A stretch of DNA of 64,000 bases. Source: Streptomyces abyssomicinicus (GTDB lineage Bacteria; Actinomycetota; Actinomycetes; Streptomycetales; Streptomycetaceae). Below the pieces are notes generated by a model, which saw only the letters and a program-made list of their open reading frames with translations, was not told where the DNA came from and did not search any database. This document shows, one piece after another, positions 35,914 through 43,839 of this stretch. Position 1 is the first letter of the stretch. Every line of letters begins with the position of its first letter. The stretch spans positions 259,570 through 323,569 of the forward strand of contig NZ_BBZI01000011.1 of assembly GCF_008974245.1 (NCBI RefSeq), read 5' to 3'. A program made the position numbers and the translations under genes.

Positions 35914-36097
35914 GCCCGCTCCTTCCGACGCGACGGCATGTCCTTCCTTCCAGGCTATGTCCACCGGTGAGGACGCGCTTCGCGGCGCCGGGAGAGCGAC
36001 ACCACGCGACGGGTCATCACTCGTTGTGATGACCCGATCTCCGTCCGCCGGATACGGTGGGACACCTGGTCGCAGGATGCCGTCCATGGGAGGAACC

Positions 36098-36694
36098 ATG
36101 ACCGCCGCCAAGCCCATGGAGCAGCAGACTCACTGGCCGGTGCCGCCGCAGGACGGCTACACCGTGGACGACCTGTTCACGCTGCCGGATCTCCCGCCGC
36201 ACACCGAGCTGATCGACGGGAGTCTGGTCTTCGTGAGTCCGCAACGACGCTTCCACGGCAACGTGGTCGACCTGTTGGTCCAAGGGCTGCGCAGCAGCTT
36301 GCCCGCCGAGCTCCGGGTGAGCCGGGAGATGACGATCGTCCTCGACCGGCGTAACGGACCGGAGCCGGACGTGAGCGTGGTCCGCGCCGAGGCGATCACC
36401 GGGCCGGATCAGACGCATTACGAGGCAGCCGACGTCCTGCTGGCCGTCGAGGTCGTTACCCCGGACTCCGAGTCCAGGGACCGGACGACCAAGCCGTACA
36501 AGTACGCCGCCGCCGGCATCCCGCACTTCTGGCGGGTCGAGCGGAACGGCGAGACGGCGCACCCGGTGGTGCACACCTACGCGCTGGACCCGCTCACCCG
36601 GACCTACGTGCACACCGGAATGCACCGCGACCAGCTGAAGGTGCACGAGCCCTACGACATCACCGTCGACCTGACCGCGGTCGACAACCTCTAG
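36098..36694 (+). CDS. Uma2 family endonuclease (DUF820)
   Basis: A 198-residue PD-(D/E)XK-fold protein. Hallmarks are HTELIDGSLVFVSPQ, EPDVSVVRAE, LLAVEVVTPDSESRD (catalytic E and following D) and KYAAAGIPHFWRVE. Uma2 proteins are abundant in Streptomyces and are of uncertain role. ATG 36098 has GGGAGGAACC upstream. Its stop overlaps the ispE stop on the other strand within CTAG at 36691-36694. Confidence 0.92.
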   Translation: MTAAKPMEQQTHWPVPPQDGYTVDDLFTLPDLPPHTELIDGSLVFVSPQRRFHGNVVDLLVQGLRSSLPAELRVSREMTIVLDRRNGPEPDVSVVRAEAITGPDQTHYEAADVLLAVEVVTPDSESRDRTTKPYKYAAAGIPHFWRVERNGETAHPVVHTYALDPLTRTYVHTGMHRDQLKVHEPYDITVDLTAVDNL

Positions 36695-37593
36695 AGGACC
36701 GTCGCCCCCGGCGCGGGCCCCGTGGCCAGGCGGACGTCGCGGCAGGTGCCCGACGCGGTGAGGGCGTCGGCGATCCGGGCGGCGGACGCGGCGTCACGGG
36801 CCAGGTAGGCCGTGGTGGGGCCGGAGCCGGAGACCAGGGCCGCCACCGCACCCGCGGCGCGGCCCGCCTCGAGGGTGCGGGCCAGCTCGGGGAAGAGGGA
36901 GAGCGCCGCCGGCTGGAGGTCGTTGGCGACCGCCTCGGCCAGCGCGTCCACGTCGCCCTTGGCCAGCGCCGCCAGCAGCGGCTCGCTCGCCACCGGCTCG
37001 GGGACCACGGCGTGCTCGGTGAGACGGTCGAACTCGCGGAACACGGCGGGCGTCGACAGGCCGCGGGTGGCCATCGCGAACACCCAGTGGAAGTCGCCGC
37101 CCACCTCCAGCGGCGTCAGCAGCTCACCGCGGCCGACACCCAGCGCCGCCCCGCCGACCAGGCTGAACGGCACGTCGCTGCCGAGCTCCGCGCAGATCTC
37201 CAGCAGCTCCTCGCGACAGGCGCCGGTGCCCCACAGCGCGTCGCAGGCGAGCAGCGCGCCCGCGCCGTCCGCGCTGCCGCCGGCCATACCCCCGGCCACC
37301 GGGATGTCCTTGTCGATGTGGAGGTGCACGGCGGCGTCCCGGCCGGTGCGCCCGTACCGCTCCGCCAGGGCGAGGGCCGCGCGGGCCGCCAGGTTGGTGG
37401 CGTCCAGCGGCACCTGGTCCGCGTCGGGGCCCGAGCAGGTGACCCGTAGCTCCTCGGCCGGGGTGACCGTCACCCGGTCGTACAGCCCGACGGCGAGGAA
37501 GACGTTGGCCAGCGGGTGGAACCCGTCCGGACGCGCGGCGCCCACCGCGAGCTGCACGTTGACCTTCGCGGGGACGCGGACGGTGACGCTCAC
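36691..37593 (-). CDS. ispE: 4-(cytidine 5'-diphospho)-2-C-methyl-D-erythritol kinase
   Basis: A 300-residue GHMP kinase of the MEP isoprenoid pathway. PAKVNVQLAVG at the start, ATP loop PVAGGMAGGSADGAG near 105-119 and C-terminal ALVSGSGPTTAYL are intact. GTG 37593 overlaps the rsmA stop as GTGA, giving the usual rsmA-ispE coupled order. Confidence 0.95.
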   Translation of the reverse strand: MSVTVRVPAKVNVQLAVGAARPDGFHPLANVFLAVGLYDRVTVTPAEELRVTCSGPDADQVPLDATNLAARAALALAERYGRTGRDAAVHLHIDKDIPVAGGMAGGSADGAGALLACDALWGTGACREELLEICAELGSDVPFSLVGGAALGVGRGELLTPLEVGGDFHWVFAMATRGLSTPAVFREFDRLTEHAVVPEPVASEPLLAALAKGDVDALAEAVANDLQPAALSLFPELARTLEAGRAAGAVAALVSGSGPTTAYLARDAASAARIADALTASGTCRDVRLATGPAPGATVL

Positions 37594-38495
37594 GCCGGGG
37601 AGTCCTTCCGCTCGGCGGTGCCGTGCTGCCCGGCGCCGCGGTTCTCGGCGATGCGGGCGAACTCGTGCACGGTGAGGGCCTCGCCGCGGGCCTGCGGCGA
37701 CACCCCGGCGGCGACCAGCGCGGCCTCCGCGGCGGCGGCCGACCCGGCCCACCCGGCCAGCGCCGCCCGCAGCGTCTTGCGGCGCTGCGCGAACGCGGCG
37801 TCGACCACCGCGAACACCTCCTGCCGGGAGGCGGAGGTCGCGATCGGCTCGGTGCGGCGGACCAGCGAGACCAGGCCGCTGTCCACGTTGGGGGCGGGCC
37901 AGAACACGTTCCGCCCGATCGCCCCGGCGCGCTTGACCTCGGCGTACCAGTTGGCCTTCACCGACGGCACGCCGTACACCTTGTTGCCCGGCCCCGCGGC
38001 CAGCCGGTCGGCGACCTCGGCCTGCACCATCACCAGCGTGCGCTCGATGCTGGGGAACCTCTCCAGCATGTGCAGCAGCACCGGCACCGCCACGTTGTAC
38101 GGCAGGTTCGCCACCAGCGCCGTCGGGGCCGGACCGGGCAGCTCCGTCACCTGCATCGCGTCGGAGTGGACCAGCGCGAACCGCTCGGCGCGCTCCGGCA
38201 TCCGGGCGGAGATCGTCGCGGGCAGCGCGGCCGCCAGCACGTCGTCGATCTCCACGGCGGTGACCCGGTCGGCGACCTCCAGCAGGGCCAGCGTCAGCGA
38301 ACCCAGACCCGGGCCCACCTCGACCACGGTGTCCTCGGGGCGGACCTCGGCGGTGCGGACGATACGGCGCACCGTGTTGGCGTCGATCACGAAGTTCTGG
38401 CCGCGCTGCTTGGTGGGGCGGACCCCGAGGGCGGCGGCGAGTTCGCGTACGTCTGCGGGACCGAGAAGGGCGTCGGCGGGGGTGGGGCTGCTCAC
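37590..38495 (-). CDS. rsmA: 16S rRNA dimethyladenosine transferase
   Basis: A 301-residue KsgA/RsmA methyltransferase that dimethylates A1518/A1519 of 16S rRNA. QRGQNFVID, the SAM motif EVGPGLGSLTLALL, the target motif NLPYNVAVP and the C-terminal RRKTLRAAL are intact. It is coupled to ispE by a 4-base overlap. Upstream lies a 14-bp repeat array that separates it from pmt. Confidence 0.96.
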   Translation of the reverse strand: MSSPTPADALLGPADVRELAAALGVRPTKQRGQNFVIDANTVRRIVRTAEVRPEDTVVEVGPGLGSLTLALLEVADRVTAVEIDDVLAAALPATISARMPERAERFALVHSDAMQVTELPGPAPTALVANLPYNVAVPVLLHMLERFPSIERTLVMVQAEVADRLAAGPGNKVYGVPSVKANWYAEVKRAGAIGRNVFWPAPNVDSGLVSLVRRTEPIATSASRQEVFAVVDAAFAQRRKTLRAALAGWAGSAAAAEAALVAAGVSPQARGEALTVHEFARIAENRGAGQHGTAERKDSPA

Positions 38496-38582
38496 GGCAC
38501 CAGCGTACGTTGCCGCGACCGCCCCTCCGCCCGCCGTCGTCGGACCCCGGCCGTCACGGGCACCGCGGTGACGCGCCGGGGG

Positions 38583-38674
38583 TCACACCCCGGCCGTCAC
38601 ACCCCGGCCGTCACACCCCGGCCGTCACACCCCGGCCGTCACACCCCGGCCGTCACACCCCGGCCGTCACACCC
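38583..38674. repeat. Perfect 14-bp tandem repeat between pmt and rsmA
   Basis: Six exact units of TCACACCCCGGCCG start at 38583, 38597, 38611, 38625, 38639 and 38653. A partial seventh starts at 38667. That last unit supplies the TGA stop of pmt on the minus strand. Each unit contains the palindrome CGGCCG. The near-perfect identity implies recent expansion. Confidence 0.95.
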
Positions 38675-40373
38675 ACGTGTCCAGCCACATCCGGGTCTGC
38701 CACTCCTCCAGCGGGATCGGCTCCCCGGCGAGGATCGGCCAGAAGTGCGCGAAGTTCCACACCACCATCAGCACCAGCAGGCCCACCCCGGAGATCCCCG
38801 CCACCCGCCGCGTCTCGCCCGCGTCCGGCCGCCCCAACAGCGCCCCCGCCGTCATCGCCAGCGCCAGGCAGAGGAACGGCACGAAGGCCACCGCGTAGAA
38901 CAGGAAGATCGTCCGCTCCTGGTACATGAACCACGGCAGGTACCCGGCCGCGATCCCGCACAGGATCCCCCCGGCCCGCCAGTCGCGGCGCAGCGCCCAC
39001 CGCCACAGCACGTACAGCAGCGCGAAGCAGCCCGCCCACCACAGCATCGGGGTGCCGATGGCCAGCACCTCGCGGGCGCACTTGTCCACCACGTCCGAGG
39101 GACAGCCGTCCTGGCCCGGGCCGGGCGACTCGTAGAAGTAGGAGACCGGGCGGCCCATCACCAGCCACGACCACGGGTTCGACTCGTAGGTGTGCGGCGA
39201 GGTCAGGCCGACGTGGAAGCCCCACACCTGGCTCTCGTAGTGCCAGAGGCTGCGCAGCCACTCCGGCAGGAACGTCCAGCCCGCGTTCTGCCCCTCGGTG
39301 GCCGCCCAGTTGCGGTAGTAGCCGCCCGTGCCGTCGTCGGAGGAGAGGATCCAGCCGGTCCACGACGCCACATAGGTCACGACGGCGACCGGCACCGTCG
39401 CCACGAACGCCGGCACCACGTCCCGCCGCAGCACCGCCGTGTACGGGTTCCGCGCCCCCGCGGTACGCCGGGCGCCCACGTCCCACAGGACCGTCAGCAG
39501 ACCGAACGCCGCCAGCACCACGAACCCGCTCCACTTGGTGCCGATGGCCAGGCCCAGCATCAGGCCGGCCGCCCACCGCCAGGGCCGCGCGCCCAGCCGC
39601 AGCGTCCGCGCGATCTCCGCGTCCGGCCGCACCCAGCCCCGGTCGTCCGCCGGCAGCGCGGCGGCCAGCCGGGCCCGCGCCCGGTCCCGGTCCACCACCA
39701 GGCAGCCGAACGCGGCCAGCACGAAGAACATCAGCACGCCGTCCAGCAGCGCGGTCCGGCTCATCACGAAGTGCAGTCCGTCGACCGCCAGCAGCAGACC
39801 GGCCAGGCACCCGAGGAACGTCGAGCGGAACATCCGGCGGCCGATCCGGCAGAGCATCAGCACCGACAGCGTGCCGAGCACCGCGACCATGAACCGCCAG
39901 CCGAACGGGTCGAAGCCGAACATCAGCTCGCCCAGCCCGATCACGTACTTGCCGACCGGCGGATGCACCACGTAGGCCGGGTCGACCGGCAGCGGGACGT
40001 CGCCGCCCTGCTCGATGATCAGCTTGTCGACGTCCTTGGGCCAGCTCAGCTCGAACCCGCGGTGGACGAGCGCCCACGCGTCCTTCGCGTAGTACGTCTC
40101 GTCGAACATCACCGCCCGGGGGCTCCCCAGGTCCCGGAACCGCAGCAGGCCGGCGAAGAGGGTGACCAGCAGCGGGCCCACCCAGCCGGTCCAGCGCGCG
40201 ACGGTGTCGCCGGTCCCCGGCGGGATCCGCAGCGTCTCCCACAGGCGCGGGCCGGGCGACATGAACGGGGGCACCAGCCGGCTGCGGACGTCGCCGACGG
40301 GCGGGCCCGCGGCCTCGCCCTTGAGCGGCGGCCGGTCCTGCCGGAGGTCCGTGTCGGTCGGGGTACTGGTCAC
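38667..40373 (-). CDS. pmt: Dolichyl-phosphate-mannose--protein mannosyltransferase
   Basis: A 568-residue multi-helix GT-C glycosyltransferase. The catalytic MFDETYYAKDAW lies in the first outside loop. The family PMT signatures HPPVGKYVIGLGELMFG and GTKWSG, and the C-terminal YLPWFMYQERTIFLFY, are present. In actinobacteria Pmt transfers mannose from polyprenyl phosphate to Ser/Thr of secreted proteins and is used by some phages as part of the receptor pathway. GTG 40373. It is divergent from rsmI, only 60 bases away. Confidence 0.95.
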   Translation of the reverse strand: MTSTPTDTDLRQDRPPLKGEAAGPPVGDVRSRLVPPFMSPGPRLWETLRIPPGTGDTVARWTGWVGPLLVTLFAGLLRFRDLGSPRAVMFDETYYAKDAWALVHRGFELSWPKDVDKLIIEQGGDVPLPVDPAYVVHPPVGKYVIGLGELMFGFDPFGWRFMVAVLGTLSVLMLCRIGRRMFRSTFLGCLAGLLLAVDGLHFVMSRTALLDGVLMFFVLAAFGCLVVDRDRARARLAAALPADDRGWVRPDAEIARTLRLGARPWRWAAGLMLGLAIGTKWSGFVVLAAFGLLTVLWDVGARRTAGARNPYTAVLRRDVVPAFVATVPVAVVTYVASWTGWILSSDDGTGGYYRNWAATEGQNAGWTFLPEWLRSLWHYESQVWGFHVGLTSPHTYESNPWSWLVMGRPVSYFYESPGPGQDGCPSDVVDKCAREVLAIGTPMLWWAGCFALLYVLWRWALRRDWRAGGILCGIAAGYLPWFMYQERTIFLFYAVAFVPFLCLALAMTAGALLGRPDAGETRRVAGISGVGLLVLMVVWNFAHFWPILAGEPIPLEEWQTRMWLDTWV

Positions 40374-40433
40374 CGCGCCATCGTAGGGAACAGGGCGGTG
40401 CGTGGGGCAGGGTTGGCGGGCTGGGACGATGGA

Positions 40434-41363
40434 ATGGTGACCGATACGCCTTCCGACACGCCCTCCGTGTCCGTTTCCCCCGGCTCCTCCCCCTCTTCCT
40501 CTCCCTCCTCCCCGGCGGGCGGGGTGCTCGTGCTCGCCGGCACGCCCATCGGGGACGTGGCGGACGCCCCGCCGCGCCTGGCCCAGGAACTCGCCACGGC
40601 GGATGTGGTCGCCGCCGAGGACACCCGCAGGCTGCGCCGCCTCACCCAGGCGCTCGGGGTGCGCACCGAGGGGCGGGTCGTCTCCTACTTCGAGGGCAAC
40701 GAGACCGCCCGCACGCCCGAGCTGGTCGAGGCGCTGCGGGGCGGCGCGCGGGTGCTGCTGGTGACGGACGCGGGCATGCCGTCGGTCTCCGACCCCGGGT
40801 ACCGGCTGGTCGCCGCCGCCGTGGAGCACGACATCAAGGTCACCGCCGTGCCGGGGCCGTCGGCGGTGCTGACCGCGCTGGCGCTCTCCGGGCTGCCGGT
40901 GGACCGGTTCTGCTTCGAGGGGTTCCTGCCGCGCAAGGCCGGCGAGCGGCTGGGACGGCTGCGGGAGGTCGCCGGGGAGCGGCGCACCCTCGTCTACTTC
41001 GAGGCACCGCACCGGCTGGACGACACGCTCGACGCGATGGCCGAGGTGTTCGGCGGCGACCGGCGGGCGGCGGTCTGCCGGGAGCTGACCAAGACCTACG
41101 AGGAGGTCCGGCGGGGACCGCTGGCGGAGCTGGCGGCGTGGGCGAAGGAGGGGGTGCGGGGCGAGATCACGGTGGTGGTCGAGGGCGCGCCCGAACCCGC
41201 GCCGGGCGACGTGGACGCCGACGAACTCGTCCGGCGCGTGCGGGTGCGGGAGGAGGCGGGGGAGCGGCGCAAGGAGGCCATCGCCGCGGTCGCCGCGGAG
41301 GCGGGACTCCCCAAGCGGGACGTCTTCGACGCGGTGGTCGCCGCGAAACACGCCCCCCGGTGA
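40434..41363 (+). CDS. rsmI: 16S rRNA (cytidine(1402)-2'-O)-methyltransferase
   Basis: 309 residues, tetrapyrrole-methylase fold. LVLAGTPIGDVAD, AAEDTRRLRRL, LVTDAGMPSVSDPGYRLV and VPGPSAVLTALALSGLP are the family motifs. It methylates C1402 of 16S rRNA. A Ser/Pro-rich start of about 28 residues is extra. ATG 40434 has GGGA seven bases upstream; the adjacent GTG 40437 is an alternative. Confidence 0.94.
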   Translation: MVTDTPSDTPSVSVSPGSSPSSSPSSPAGGVLVLAGTPIGDVADAPPRLAQELATADVVAAEDTRRLRRLTQALGVRTEGRVVSYFEGNETARTPELVEALRGGARVLLVTDAGMPSVSDPGYRLVAAAVEHDIKVTAVPGPSAVLTALALSGLPVDRFCFEGFLPRKAGERLGRLREVAGERRTLVYFEAPHRLDDTLDAMAEVFGGDRRAAVCRELTKTYEEVRRGPLAELAAWAKEGVRGEITVVVEGAPEPAPGDVDADELVRRVRVREEAGERRKEAIAAVAAEAGLPKRDVFDAVVAAKHAPR

Positions 41364-41824
41364 TTCCGTGAGGCCCCTTTACGGGCCCTCGCCGCACGTG
41401 AGCCCCACCTTCGCCGGCCGCGGGCCGACGCGACGCGGGGGAACCGTCCCGTGCGCACGGCACCGCTGCACCGGGGCCAGGTGGGGCGAGCCGCTCGCCG
41501 CGGAGGGAGCCGGCCAGCGCCCGCCCTCCCCCAAGCTCTCGGCTTCGCTCGAGCAGGGGGGACCCCCATCGCCCCCTGGGCGGCCCAGCCGCCCGCAGAG
41601 GTGCAGGCAGGCCCGTTCACCCTGCGGGCAGTCGTGCCGCTGGGCGGCACGGGTGGGCGCAGGCGGTGCGTACGCACGGGACGGTTCGCCCGCGCGGCGT
41701 CAGCCCACCCGCGCCCGCGCACCCGCGCGTACGCACAGGCCCGGCGAAACCCCGCAGCGGCGGAGCGGGGCCCCCGCGCGGGCTAACCTGGACCGCTGAG
41801 CTCGTCCCCCTCGGTTGGAGAGAA
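41364..41824. other. 461-base gap without a gene
   Basis: No open frame here has a plausible protein composition. The stretch holds one hairpin repeat (41526-41568), high-GC low-complexity sequence, and presumably the ABC-F promoter close to 41800. Confidence 0.6.
41526..41568. repeat. Streptomyces-type intergenic hairpin repeat
   Basis: CTCCCCCAAGCTC, then TCGGCTTCGCTCGAGC, then AGGGGGGACCCCCA. The C5 and G6 runs pair around an inner AGCTC/GAGC stem with a CTTCG-type loop. From memory this sequence recurs in intergenic regions of many Streptomyces chromosomes. Its origin and role are unclear. Confidence 0.6.
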
Positions 41825-43630
41825 ATGGCCGTCAACCTGGTCAATGTCGAGAACGTCCACAAGGTGTACGGCACCCGTACCCTCCTGGACGGCATCTCCC
41901 TCGGCGTCTCCGAGGGCGACCGCATCGGCGTCGTCGGCCGCAACGGCGACGGCAAGACCACCCTGATCCGGATGCTCGCGCAGCTGGAGGAGCCGGACAC
42001 CGGCCGCGTCACCCACGTGGGCGGCCTCCGTCTGGGCGTGCTGACGCAGCACGACTCCCTCGACCCGGAGGCCACCGTCCGGCACGAGGTGATCGGCGAC
42101 CTCGCCGACCACGAGTGGGCCGGCGACGCCAAGATCCGCGACGTCCTCACCGGCCTCTTCGGCGGCCTGGACCTCCCCGGCTTCCCCAAGGGCCTGGACA
42201 CCGTCATCGGCCCCCTCTCCGGAGGCGAGCGCCGCCGCATCGCGCTGGCCAAGCTGCTCATCGCCGAGCAGGACCTGATCGTCCTGGACGAGCCCACCAA
42301 CCACCTCGACGTCGAGGGCATCGCCTGGCTCGCCGCCCACCTCGCCGCCCGCCGCTCCGCCCTCGTCTGCGTCACCCACGACCGCTGGTTCCTCGACCAG
42401 GTCTGCACCCGCATGTGGGACGTGCAGCGCGGCGACGTCCACGAGTACGAGGGCGGCTACTCCGACTACGTCTTCGCCCGCGCCGAACGCGAGCGGATCG
42501 CGCAGACCGAGGAGGTCAAGCGGCAGAACCTGGTCCGCAAGGAACTGGCCTGGCTGCGCCGCGGCGCCCCCGCCCGCACCTCCAAGCCCCGCTTCCGCGT
42601 CGAGGCCGCCAACGAGCTGATCGCCGACGTCCCGCCGCCGCGCGACAGCAGCGAGCTGATGAAGTTCGCCTCCTCCCGCCTCGGGAAGACGGTCTTCGAC
42701 CTGGAGGACGTGACCGTCCAGGCAGGCCCCAAGACGCTGCTGGAGCACGTCACCTGGCAGCTCGGCCCCGGTGACCGCATCGGCCTGGTCGGCGTCAACG
42801 GCGCCGGCAAGACCTCGCTGCTGCGCGCCATGGCCGCCGCCGCCCGCAGCGAGGGCGAGGAGCAGCCCGCCGCCGGGCGGATCAAGGTGGGCCGGACGGT
42901 CAAGCTGGCCTACCTCTCGCAGGAGGTCGCCGAACTGGACCCGAACTGGCGGGTCCTGGAGGCGGTCCAGAAGGTGCGCGAGCGCGTGGACCTGGGCAAG
43001 GGGCGGGAGATGACCGCCGGCCAGCTCTGCGAGACGTTCGGCTTCACCAAGGAGAAGCAGTGGACGCCGGTCGGAGACCTCTCCGGCGGTGAGCGCCGCC
43101 GCCTCCAGCTGCTGCGGCTGCTGATGGACGAGCCCAACGTCCTCTTCCTCGACGAGCCCACCAACGACCTCGACATCGAGACCCTCACCCAGCTGGAGGA
43201 CGTCCTCGACGGGTGGCCCGGCTCGATGATCGTGATCTCCCACGACCGGTTCTTCGTCGAGCGCACCACCGACCGGGTGTTCGCCCTGCTCGGCGACTCC
43301 ACCCTGCGGATGCTGCCGCGGGGGATCGACGAGTACCTGGAGCGCCGCCGGAGGATGGAGGAGGCGGCCGCCGCCTCCGCCCCGGCGCCGGCGGCGAAGC
43401 CCGCCGCCGAGAAGAGCGCCGCCGACCAGCGCGCCGCCAAGAAGGAGCTCCAGAGGATCGAGCGGAGGCTCGACAAGATCTCCGAGCAGGAGGGCAAGCT
43501 GCACGCCCAGATCGCCGACAACGCCACGGACTTCGCGAAGGTGGCGGAACTCGACGCCAAGCTGCGCGAACTCGCGGGCGAGCGGGACGAGCTGGAGATG
43601 CAGTGGCTCGAGCTCGCCGAGGACGCCTGA
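41825..43630 (+). CDS. ABC-F family ATPase (ribosomal protection/translation factor)
   Basis: 601 residues, two ABC domains and no membrane segment. Domain 1: GRNGDGKTTL, LSGGERRRIALA, LIVLDEPTNHLD. A linker follows (RAERERIAQTEEVKRQNLVRKELAWLRRG, split here into the coil RAERERIAQTEEVK and the basic ELAWLRRGAPARTSKP). Domain 2: GVNGAGKTSL, LSGGERRRLQLL, LFLDEPTNDLD. A C-terminal coiled coil (about 520-600, Lys/Glu-rich) ends it. ABC-F proteins act on the ribosome E site; some confer antibiotic resistance. Nothing here specifies a drug. ATG 41825 has GGAGAG upstream. Confidence 0.9.
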   Translation: MAVNLVNVENVHKVYGTRTLLDGISLGVSEGDRIGVVGRNGDGKTTLIRMLAQLEEPDTGRVTHVGGLRLGVLTQHDSLDPEATVRHEVIGDLADHEWAGDAKIRDVLTGLFGGLDLPGFPKGLDTVIGPLSGGERRRIALAKLLIAEQDLIVLDEPTNHLDVEGIAWLAAHLAARRSALVCVTHDRWFLDQVCTRMWDVQRGDVHEYEGGYSDYVFARAERERIAQTEEVKRQNLVRKELAWLRRGAPARTSKPRFRVEAANELIADVPPPRDSSELMKFASSRLGKTVFDLEDVTVQAGPKTLLEHVTWQLGPGDRIGLVGVNGAGKTSLLRAMAAAARSEGEEQPAAGRIKVGRTVKLAYLSQEVAELDPNWRVLEAVQKVRERVDLGKGREMTAGQLCETFGFTKEKQWTPVGDLSGGERRRLQLLRLLMDEPNVLFLDEPTNDLDIETLTQLEDVLDGWPGSMIVISHDRFFVERTTDRVFALLGDSTLRMLPRGIDEYLERRRRMEEAAAASAPAPAAKPAAEKSAADQRAAKKELQRIERRLDKISEQEGKLHAQIADNATDFAKVAELDAKLRELAGERDELEMQWLELAEDA

Positions 43631-43675
43631 CCGTCCCCGGCGCCCTGACGGGACGTCACCGATAACAGCGACGTC

Positions 43676-43718
43676 ACGGGCCGGTTCTCCCTTGGGAACA
43701 GGGGAGGAACCGGCCCGT
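43676..43718 (+). terminator. Terminator after the ABC-F gene
   Basis: ACGGGCCGGTTCTCC pairs with GGAGGAACCGGCCCGT with one bulge, over an 11-nt loop. It lies 46 bases past the stop codon. Confidence 0.75.
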
Positions 43719-43839
43719 CGCGTTCCGGCGCGGGTGATAGAAAAGGCCCCGGTATGACAACCGGTCCTTGAGTGCCGCTGAGGGGCCCAGGAAGCGGACA
43801 GGCGCGGGCGCGCCGGTCAGTGAAGAGGGGGAGACGCTG

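Noticed and set aside
37623..41363. A 1246-codon open frame on the + strand covering rsmA, pmt and rsmI
   Set aside because: Only its last ~309 codons (rsmI) have protein-like composition. The rest is the antisense of ispE-rsmA-pmt, open because of high GC.
41451..41786. A 111-residue frame between rsmI and the ABC-F gene
   Set aside because: It covers the common Streptomyces hairpin repeat and has no start signal or protein-like composition.
41825..43630. A specific drug-resistance ABC-F such as a macrolide protector
   Set aside because: No adjacent biosynthetic genes and no diagnostic linker by eye. Housekeeping ABC-F proteins share all visible motifs.
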